This document shows positions 18,123 to 24,882 of a stretch of DNA of 64,000 bases, piece after piece. The stretch comes from CAWBRT01 sp963832365 (GTDB lineage Bacteria > Acidobacteriota > Terriglobia > Terriglobales > Acidobacteriaceae), in contig CAWHUL010000005.1 of assembly GCA_963832365.1 (NCBI GenBank), positions 1 through 64,000 on the forward strand, in the 5' to 3' direction. Numbering within the stretch: the stretch's first letter is position 1; the number at the start of each line of letters is the position of its first letter. A program made the translations under genes and the position numbers. The notes below the pieces were generated by a model. It saw only the letters and a program-made list of their open reading frames with translations, had not been told where the DNA came from and ran no database searches.

Positions 18123-18335
18123 CTAAATCAGGCCGAGATCGAGATCAGCCTGTTCTCCCGGCAGTGTCTGGGCCAGCGACGAATCCCCTCGCTCGGCGAC
18201 TCGCGGCGGGAAGCCAGGGCCTGGAACCGGAGAATGAACCGTGATGGGGTCACCATCGACTGGCGGTTCACGCGTAACAGAGCACGCCGGAAGTTCGGCT
18301 ACAAAAGAGACCACATTACGCGGTCAAAGACCTAG
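18123..18335 (+). mobile_element. IS630-family transposase C-terminal remnant
   Basis: Seventy codons beginning LNQAEIEISLFSRQCL and containing ARAWNRRMNRDGVTIDWRFT and ARRKFGYKR match the C-terminal end of IS630-type DDE transposases. In that family the order AEIE-S-L-RQCL ... AW--R-N ... I-W-FT--AR-K is characteristic. Only this end survives; no terminal inverted repeats or TA duplication were confirmed. It is fused out of frame to the TPR gene, marking an old insertion and deletion event. Confidence 0.75.
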
Positions 18336-18752
18336 AGCCCTATCGCCGGCAGCAGTTAGACCGCTGCATGGTCTCCGTGGCCGGGAAGCGGCGAAACTTC
18401 GAGAACGGGTCCTACCCGCCGAGATCGGATGTCACCACCATTTGTCATTGTTGCTCGGAATGGCGACCCAGTCACGCTGACATCGCTTTTGCCATCAAGA
18501 ATGGATTTTTGAGGCGGCGGGGATATCGGGCGAGGCTCGACCACGTTTCTTTGGGTTTACCCAGCGGGCTCTCGGTAATGCTTGTAATTCGTGTGCACAG
18601 AACAAGCTCCAGCATTACCGCCGTAACTTGCGTGGAGAAACGGGCAGCGATATCTTCCGTGCTGTTGCACAGAGAACCATCTGTGCTCTGGGTACACAGG
18701 CCGACATTCCGGGGAAGGATAAATCACAATAACCGACCGCAGTGGTGAGACA
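18336..18752. other. Gap after IS630 remnant
   Basis: About 400 bases with an open plus-strand frame (18368-18748) that has no recognisable domain and is likely non-coding debris. A short segment near 18463-18500 resembles one near 20690-20745 at the sequence level, suggesting a small dispersed repeat. No RNA gene or terminator was identified. Confidence 0.35.
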
Positions 18753-19364
18753 TTGAAAAGGAATTTGGTCCGCACCGCCTACCATGAAGCTGGACACGCC
18801 GTTGCCGATGTGCGTTTTGCATTTCATTGTGCCCACGTGACGATTGTTCCGCGCAAAAAAGTTGGAACATTGGGTCTCGAAACGAGTATCGACGGCGATT
18901 ATTACGACTATGAGCGCGAGTCTAACAGAGAGGTCGCAACGATCAACCCAGAGCAAGCCAAGTATCAATTGATCGTACTGCTCGCCGGATATGCGGCAGA
19001 GATTGAGAAGGATCCCGCGTCTAAATCGCAGGCGAAGATCGGCGCCGAAAGTGACATTGCCAAGGCCCGTGACATCCACCGCAGACTCGGCGGGAAGGGT
19101 ACATTTGCCCCGTGGTTCAGGAAAGCACGCGCATTCGTTCGCAGCAACTGGCGAGCGATCAACATGGTCGCGCGTGACCTGATCGAGACGAAGACGCTCG
19201 ATGGGACGGAAGTGGAGACGATCGTGAGTATCGCCGATGGGGAGCCAGATGCAAAGGAGGGACTAGCACGCTATCGCGACTTCATAGGCCGCAAGGGGAC
19301 CCGGCAGTTCCCGTTCAAGATCGTGCAACGGGCCCGCACTGGCGGTGAAGCTAAACCTTCTTAG
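18753..19364 (+). CDS. Stand-alone M41-like (HEAGH) protein
   Basis: The 203-residue protein begins almost at once with AYHEAGHAV, the zinc-binding HExxH signature of the FtsH (M41) peptidase domain. It then has a conserved-looking VTIVPR strand, an LLAGYAAE helix, and an ESDIAKARDI segment that corresponds to the region giving the third ligand (D) in FtsH. No AAA+ ATPase or membrane segment is present, so it is a detached peptidase-like domain. The start is a TTG after GGTGAGA. Its end overlaps the end of the minus-strand gene 19351-19581 by 14 bases. Function is unknown; proteolysis is inferred from the motif only. Confidence 0.7.
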   Translation: MKRNLVRTAYHEAGHAVADVRFAFHCAHVTIVPRKKVGTLGLETSIDGDYYDYERESNREVATINPEQAKYQLIVLLAGYAAEIEKDPASKSQAKIGAESDIAKARDIHRRLGGKGTFAPWFRKARAFVRSNWRAINMVARDLIETKTLDGTEVETIVSIADGEPDAKEGLARYRDFIGRKGTRQFPFKIVQRARTGGEAKPS

Positions 19365-19581
19365 CCGCCTTCCGTCTTGCGGCCCACCGTTTCTTCATCA
19401 TCTCGGAGATGCGTTTCCGGCCTGCGGGGCTCATCTTGCGCCGGCCAGGTTTATTTGCACCTGCAGTCCGCATTATCTGGGAGCCAGCACCGTCGCTGCC
19501 CAAAGCCTCAAGCGCGGCAATCGCCCGTTCAATCCGTCCCTTCTCGCCCCGCAGACCTCTTATCAGTCTTGTTGTATCCAC
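19351..19581 (-). CDS. Small basic protein with one KRWA-type motif
   Basis: The 76-residue protein has an N-terminal amphipathic segment (LIRGLRGEKGRIERAIAALEAL) and a C-terminal basic motif GRRKMSPAGRKRISEMMKKR followed by WAARRKAAKKV. It is a shorter paralogue of the protein at 13569-13907, which has the same layout with the motif doubled. The start is a GTG preceded by AAGGA. DNA or RNA binding is suggested by the basic helix. It converges tail to tail with the HEAGH protein. Confidence 0.7.
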   Translation of the reverse strand: MDTTRLIRGLRGEKGRIERAIAALEALGSDGAGSQIMRTAGANKPGRRKMSPAGRKRISEMMKKRWAARRKAAKKV

Positions 19582-20008
19582 CTTTCGTTCCTTTCCTTTC
19601 TACACTGCGAAACAAGATACATTGCCGACGACATAGAAAACTAGCCTGAAAATGCGAAGGGGCTAGGAATTCGGTACGCCCATTGCCTTTTTACTCCTTT
19701 GTAAGTCAAGGTGACTCCGTCGCCGAAGGCGAAGGCTTCGCACTATGGCATCAAGTTCTACGAGCTGCGGTTGTGTTCATCGGGAGTGCGTAAGTTTTGC
19801 TTAACCGCGGCAGATCAGCAGCAGATTTGATACAGGCTCACAGATTGTAATCACGCGAGACTGCTACTCGGCTGATCGGAGGAGAAAGTCTTTTTGACTT
19901 CGCTATCGTTGACTTGCAGAGGGGGGATCAACATGGTCAACAAACTAAGGAAGTCGAGTTGCATCCCAAGGCACAAGCCAATTCACTCCGCGCCGTGGAG
20001 GAGGAAAC
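19582..20008. other. Gap with possible small ORF
   Basis: This interval has no recognised gene. A 45-codon plus-strand frame at 19933-20070 (MVNKLRKSS start, very basic) is preceded by a strong GGGGGG-type ribosome-binding site but overlaps the AhpD-like gene out of frame. It may be a leader peptide or chance. The promoter of the downstream gene probably lies here. Confidence 0.3.
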
Positions 20009-20605
20009 GTGTCTGGATACGCAACGCTGAACCAACTTTGCAGCACTGCTTCAGAAAACAGGTTCATTAAGATGCTGCTGAACATGGCACGCGCACTTCA
20101 GCATCGATGGCGCGTACTCCGTTTCGGGCAGCGGCTTTACAATCAGGCATGCAGCACGCAGTCGGCGGTTGTTGACTCGCCCCGCACTGTTCCAGTACAA
20201 GACTTCAGCGAACATCTATTCAGGCGTTCGGTATCGCCACGAATCCATGATTTGGTGCAGCTGCGAGTCGCATCGCAGATCGCGTCGGCTGCACAGACAA
20301 AGCTCCGTGCCGATTTGTGCCGCGAACAAGGGTGGTCGAGCGAGCAGATAGGGGCGACGTTGCTCGGCACAAAAAGCGGGTGCTTTTCCGAATCGGAAAC
20401 ACTGCTGTTGCAGTATGCGGCGGACATGACACGCACCCCGATCGATGTCGATCCGCAGGTCATTAGGGAGCTCCGGGTACACTTCACGGAGGCGGAACTG
20501 GAGGAGCTGACGGTCTCGATTGCATACGAAAACTTACGCGCCCGGTTTGTGGAGGCGAATGCGAGGCTGCGGCTGAGGAGCACTGACGCCGGCAAGCCGC
20601 GGTGA
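20009..20605 (+). CDS. Carboxymuconolactone decarboxylase/AhpD-like protein
   Basis: The 198-residue protein has the AhpD-like helical core: a RIHDLVQLRVASQI helix, a REQGWSSEQIGATLL segment, the FSESETLLLQYAADMT helix and a DPQVIRELRVHFTEAELEEL tail. The redox CxxC of true AhpD is replaced (one Cys, at DLCREQGW), so peroxidase-linked disulfide chemistry is doubtful. The GTG start follows a perfect GAGGAGGAAAC ribosome-binding site. It is monocistronic as far as can be seen. Confidence 0.75.
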   Translation: MSGYATLNQLCSTASENRFIKMLLNMARALQHRWRVLRFGQRLYNQACSTQSAVVDSPRTVPVQDFSEHLFRRSVSPRIHDLVQLRVASQIASAAQTKLRADLCREQGWSSEQIGATLLGTKSGCFSESETLLLQYAADMTRTPIDVDPQVIRELRVHFTEAELEELTVSIAYENLRARFVEANARLRLRSTDAGKPR

Positions 20606-21053
20606 GCTAGCAGTCGAGTTAGGTTCGGAAAGATGCGCGTGAGCTGCGAGTGTGGTGACAGGCACCCGGCGCCGTCGCCGCGAACAGGCGAATGGCGACC
20701 CTCCCCAGTCACCGACCGTGATTTTGCCATCAACAAGGGAATCTTCGTCGGCTGGACGGTCACGGTCGCCTCTACAGGGGGTCGGCAGCCTGGTGCAAAA
20801 AGTCGTGGCGACGTTGAACTACCCCTGCAATAAAAAACTATCCGTCTGCAAACCGTGACGATGGCCGGAATGGCGTTCTGTGTTTTCAGGGCAGGCGCTG
20901 CAAGAGGCAAAATTTGGGGTTAGATAGCGGGTTTTTGAATCTTGTTTGAGACGGACGAGAACCGCAAGACGACCGGGGTTGGCCGTCATCTGGAGCTAGG
21001 CGTAGACGTTAAACATGTGCCCGTACATCGGCATGGGCATGGTGGGGTTTCGC
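20606..21053. other. Gap, nothing recognised
   Basis: About 450 bases between an AhpD-like gene and a small minus-strand gene. Short open frames exist on the plus strand, but none has a motif or ribosome-binding site I can support. A 50-base part (about 20690-20745) resembles 18463-18500. Confidence 0.35.
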
Positions 21054-21296
21054 TCACCCCCGATCTTCCGATAATTGCCGGAATGACACCAGATCCCATG
21101 GCTTGTCAGGCGCCGATATTTGCTGTCGCAAAATATAAAGATTCCCATCGTCGGCGCGAACTTTGTAAAAGACATCCTCTAGCCCGTACCATTGATCGAG
21201 CACTTCCTCAACCATGTACTCGCGTCCATCAAGCCGAAAACGAACAGGGCGCTCGTCCGCCTTCCTTCTGGAATAGCAATCGACTTCCGGCTTCAT
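21054..21296 (-). CDS. Small conserved-looking hypothetical protein (80 aa)
   Basis: The likely coding part is 80 residues starting MKPEVDCYSRRKADERPVRF. It continues with an alternating strand-like pattern (FRLDGREYMVEEVLDQWYG, VFYKVRADDGNLYILRQ) and ends in a Trp-containing segment DKPWDLVSF. The layout, a small beta-sheet protein with a DGREY strand, is of a type frequent in Acidobacteriota. The start is uncertain because no strong ribosome-binding site precedes it; a longer frame reaches 21521. Function is unknown. Confidence 0.55.
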   Translation of the reverse strand: MKPEVDCYSRRKADERPVRFRLDGREYMVEEVLDQWYGLEDVFYKVRADDGNLYILRQQISAPDKPWDLVSFRQLSEDRG

Positions 21297-21489
21297 TTCA
21301 TTGGCATTGTCGCACATGCTGCTCAAACTCAGCCTTGCTGGCGCTCGTGCATTCTTCTTACCATCTTCTGCTGTGGAAACGAGAGTGGTTTTCCAGCATC
21401 CTGCTAAGGCCGCGATTGCCTGCGGTGGAGAGCGGTAGTTCTTGCCGGCAACACGAAGATTTGATGAAGTGACAGGAAAGCCAGATGCT

Positions 21490-22305
21490 TCACTGAGCGG
21501 TCCAGCCGCCATCCACAACAAGGCTGGTTCCGGTTATCAGCGAAGCGGCGGGAGAAACCAAAAACAGGATTGCTGTCGTAACTTCGTTTAGTTGACCCAG
21601 CCGGCCGAGCGGAATCCGTTGTAGCACCCAATTCCTGAAGTTTGTGTCGCGAAAGAACGGAGCTGTCATCGGCGTCTCCAGAAAAGTGGGTGCGATCGAG
21701 TTGACGCGGATGTTTTCAGGCGCAAGTTCCACCGCCATTGCTTTCGTCAGCCCCTCGACCGCGTGCTTGGTCAGGCAGTAGACGGTTCGCCGGGGTGCGC
21801 CAACATGCCCCATTTGCGAAGTAACATTGACGACCGCGCCGCCAATCTCGCGGCGATTCGGTGCTTCAAGCATCTTCCGAACCGCGGCTTGAGCCACCAA
21901 AAAGTTCGCTCGCAGGTTGAGGTTGATCACTGTGTCCAGGTGCTCTTCGGAAACGTCGATGAACGGTTCGGGAATATTCATTCCGGCGTTGTTGATGAGA
22001 ATATCCAACCGGGAAAGCTCCGCGATCATTTCACGCACTCGGTGTCCGTCGGTGACATCGCAGGCGAGTGCGGACGCTTGCCCGCCGCACACCTGGATGT
22101 TGTTCACCACTTGCTCCAGATCCGAAGTAGTTCGGCTCATCACAACTACATGGGCTCCCGCTTTGGCAAGGGTGCAAGCGGCGGCTGCGCCAATACCGCG
22201 GCCCCCGCCTGTCACCAAAACTGTTAGCCCATCCAGCCGCAGATGAATAGAACCCGGACCGCCAACGTATTTCATTTCTTCTCCGCCGCCAACTCCGCCA
22301 TTCAT
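21490..22305 (-). CDS. Short-chain dehydrogenase/reductase
   Basis: The 271-residue classical SDR oxidises or reduces a hydroxyl/carbonyl group with NAD(P). It shows the cofactor motif TGGGRGIG (32-39), CDV (82-84), NNAG (105-108), the catalytic S163, Y176 and K180 (YCLTK), and the C-terminal VVDGGWTAQ. The ATG at 22305 lies five bases after the stop of the HisD-family gene, and its GAGGTGA ribosome-binding site is within that gene's last codons, so the two are translationally coupled. Pairing with a HisD-like four-electron dehydrogenase suggests sequential oxidation of a diol or hydroxy-acid. Confidence 0.9.
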   Translation of the reverse strand: MNGGVGGGEEMKYVGGPGSIHLRLDGLTVLVTGGGRGIGAAAACTLAKAGAHVVVMSRTTSDLEQVVNNIQVCGGQASALACDVTDGHRVREMIAELSRLDILINNAGMNIPEPFIDVSEEHLDTVINLNLRANFLVAQAAVRKMLEAPNRREIGGAVVNVTSQMGHVGAPRRTVYCLTKHAVEGLTKAMAVELAPENIRVNSIAPTFLETPMTAPFFRDTNFRNWVLQRIPLGRLGQLNEVTTAILFLVSPAASLITGTSLVVDGGWTAQ

Positions 22306-22310
22306 CCGCT

Positions 22311-23606
22311 TCACCTCGCAACGGGCTTCTGGATGAGCTTTCCGTATTTCTCTTTTCTTACCTTGCACGAGATGCCGTGCGCCAGCATGTTCTCGTAGTT
22401 GCAGGCCCGCTCGCAGACATCGGCGATCTTGTACGAGGCTTCCTTGGTGGCGTACTGGTAAGTCACGGTCTTAACGAACTTCCCAACTGACAGTCCACCG
22501 GTGTAGCGGGCGGCCTTCATGGTGGGCAGCACGTGGTTGGTGCCGATGGTCTTATCGCCATAGGCAACCGTGGTCTCCTCGCCCAGAAAGACCGAACCGT
22601 AGTTGCGGCAGTGGTCGAGGTAATATCTCCAGTCCTTGGTCTGTACTTCCAGGTGCTCTGGCGCCCACTCGTCGCTGATCTTGACGGCTTCTTCGGGTGA
22701 GTTGACGACGATGACGTCGCCGTTGTCGCGCCAAGCGACGCTGGCGATGTCGCGGGTGGGAAGATCGATTAACTGGCGGTCGACTTCCTTCATGACTTCC
22801 TGCGCCATCTTCTTGGAGAGCGAAATGAGGCACTGGCGCGCGTTGGGATCGTGCTCCGCCTGGCCGAGCAGGTCGGCGGCCACGATCAAGGGATCGGCGG
22901 TCTCATCGGCGATCACCAGGATTTCCGTTGGCCCCGCTAGCAGGTCGATGCCGACTGTGCCGTATATCTGTTTCTTAGCTTCGGCTACGTACTTGTTGCC
23001 GGCACCAGCTATGACGTCGACCGGGGCCAGGCCTTCCATGCCGTAAGCCATGGCGGCCAGGGCGTAAACGCCACCCATGCAATAGACCTCATCGGCTCCG
23101 CCGGCGACCATGGAATAGAGCGTGGCCGGCCACAGCCCCTGCCCCTTGTTGGGAGGCGAGCAGGCAACGACGCGCTTCACCCCGGCAACCTTGGGCGTGA
23201 TCACCGTCATGTGCGCCGAACCCAGCATCGGGTAGCGGCCGCCGGGAACATAGGCGCCGCTGGAGGCCACCGGAATGACCTTCTGCCCCAAATGCACGCC
23301 GGGAAGAGTCTCCGCCTCGAAGTCAACCAGCCGCTTCATCTGCTCCTTGGCGAAGTTCCTGATCTGCGCCTGGCAGAAGTCGATGTCCTCGACCTCGCTT
23401 ACCGGCAGTTGCTTCCTGACGGCACGCATCTCGTCCTGAGAAACTTTGAAGCTCTTTGGCTCCCATTTATCAAAGGTCTTGGCGTAGTGGCGGACCGCCG
23501 CCTCGCCTTCCTTCTTGACCTTAGTCAGGATCTCCCGCACGGCGTCCTGTACCGCTCGGATGTCCTCTTCCGGTTTTTCTTTTGCTTGCTTGAGATATTC
23601 AGCCAT
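22311..23606 (-). CDS. Histidinol dehydrogenase-family protein (catabolic paralogue)
   Basis: The 431-residue protein belongs to the HisD fold, which carries out NAD-dependent alcohol-to-acid oxidation in two steps. The zinc ligands Q249, H252, D351 and H410 and the catalytic E317-H318 pair (APEHLE) are all present. No other histidine genes are nearby; instead it is coupled to an SDR and sits with a Zn-alcohol dehydrogenase and an ABC importer. That context resembles catabolic HisD paralogues such as sulfopropanediol dehydrogenase HpsN. The substrate is therefore a catabolic alcohol, not identifiable from sequence. The start is placed at the ATG following GGGGAGGAG. Confidence 0.85.
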   Translation of the reverse strand: MAEYLKQAKEKPEEDIRAVQDAVREILTKVKKEGEAAVRHYAKTFDKWEPKSFKVSQDEMRAVRKQLPVSEVEDIDFCQAQIRNFAKEQMKRLVDFEAETLPGVHLGQKVIPVASSGAYVPGGRYPMLGSAHMTVITPKVAGVKRVVACSPPNKGQGLWPATLYSMVAGGADEVYCMGGVYALAAMAYGMEGLAPVDVIAGAGNKYVAEAKKQIYGTVGIDLLAGPTEILVIADETADPLIVAADLLGQAEHDPNARQCLISLSKKMAQEVMKEVDRQLIDLPTRDIASVAWRDNGDVIVVNSPEEAVKISDEWAPEHLEVQTKDWRYYLDHCRNYGSVFLGEETTVAYGDKTIGTNHVLPTMKAARYTGGLSVGKFVKTVTYQYATKEASYKIADVCERACNYENMLAHGISCKVRKEKYGKLIQKPVAR

Positions 23607-23751
23607 GGAAACTCCTCCCCATTCAAAGTAGTGTGCTATAAGGAACCAGTTAGAGTAATACAATGTCCGTCATACATTATCTTGCAGAGACTTAAGATAA
23701 CCTTCGCTTTCACTCCGATGCAAAGCAGTGTTTGAATCTTTGCGAGCGAGA

Positions 23752-24774
23752 TTACGGTTGAACGATCACCTTAACGGCAACATTGTTTGGGTCGGCTAGC
23801 ATTTCAAGAGCGCCGCTGATCCCGTCGAGACTCACGTGATGCGTAATCGCTTTTCGTAAGTCCCCTTTCCGTTTGACCAAGATCCTTATCGCGCTTTCGA
23901 AATCTTCCCTCGTATAGATATGGCTGCCCTTGAGGTTAATTTCATTTCCCTGAAGGGTATTCATGTCAATGGCGACTGGATCGGTAAATAGGGCGATTAC
24001 AATAATTGTTCCACCGCGCTTCACTAGTTTTAGGGCTTGACCGAATACCTGCGAAGAAGTAAATGCCACCAGGACGACGTCCGCTCCATCGGGCGTGAAC
24101 GACTTAACCATCTCTTCTACCGAGACCTCGTCTGCCTTGATCGGATACAGGCCGAACCCCTCGGCAATTTGTAACCGAAAGCGATTGAGATCGGTGCAAT
24201 AGACACGACCTGCACCGGCTTCCTGCGCTGCAACTCCAGCCAGCATGCCCACGGTTCCGCTCCCTAGTACAACGCACGTCGATCCTTTTTTTATATTTGC
24301 TAATCGAACTGCGTGAGTGCCAACCGCCAGTGGCTCTGCCAGCACGCCTAAGTCATAATCTAATTCTTGCGGCAATTTATACGCCCGCATATCCGGAACC
24401 GCGAAGTATTCCGCAAAGGTTCCGAGCCAGCCCCGAACGCCTGCACCGACCCTTTCCGGACATAGGTTATAACTTCCACTGAGGCAATACGAGCATTTGC
24501 CGCAGGCCTTGATTGGCTCAACGGTTATCCTGTCCCCGACATTTAAGCCTTTAACTTTTGCTCCGACTTTGACTACGTCGCCAGTGGCTTCGTGGCCCAG
24601 GATCATGGGTGGCTTGCGAAACGGATGCGACCCGCGAAATGCATGCAGGTCGGATCCGCAAATTCCCGCGGCCTTCACCTTCATCAGAACGCTATCTTCG
24701 TCCACGTCGGGCACTTCAAATACCTTTACTTCGACCTTGCTCAGATCTGACAAGTAGCCTGTCTTCATCTTCAT
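23752..24774 (-). CDS. Zinc-dependent medium-chain alcohol dehydrogenase
   Basis: The 340-residue protein has the MDR fold: catalytic zinc residues C39 (GICGSD) and H61-E62 (GHE), the structural zinc cysteines C91, C94, C97 and C105, and a Rossmann GSGTVG motif. It is closest in layout to the sorbitol/threonine dehydrogenase group that oxidises secondary alcohols with NAD. The ATG at 24774 is preferred because GGGGGTGG lies just ahead of it. It lies between the HisD-SDR pair and the branched-chain-type ABC genes, all on the minus strand, so it is probably the third dehydrogenase of one pathway. Confidence 0.9.
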   Translation of the reverse strand: MKMKTGYLSDLSKVEVKVFEVPDVDEDSVLMKVKAAGICGSDLHAFRGSHPFRKPPMILGHEATGDVVKVGAKVKGLNVGDRITVEPIKACGKCSYCLSGSYNLCPERVGAGVRGWLGTFAEYFAVPDMRAYKLPQELDYDLGVLAEPLAVGTHAVRLANIKKGSTCVVLGSGTVGMLAGVAAQEAGAGRVYCTDLNRFRLQIAEGFGLYPIKADEVSVEEMVKSFTPDGADVVLVAFTSSQVFGQALKLVKRGGTIIVIALFTDPVAIDMNTLQGNEINLKGSHIYTREDFESAIRILVKRKGDLRKAITHHVSLDGISGALEMLADPNNVAVKVIVQP

Positions 24775-24882
24775 GAATGCCACCCCCATTGCCGCCCTTA
24801 TGATAATGCTATTCAGTCCTCAGACATGGCCAATGCGAATCCGCCCGGCGAAACATAAGCAACCGCCAAGCTCATTTTGTCC

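Noticed and set aside
22311..23606. Assignment as the histidine-biosynthesis hisD gene
   Set aside because: No other his genes are near, and it is coupled to an SDR within an uptake/oxidation cluster, so a catabolic paralogue is more likely.
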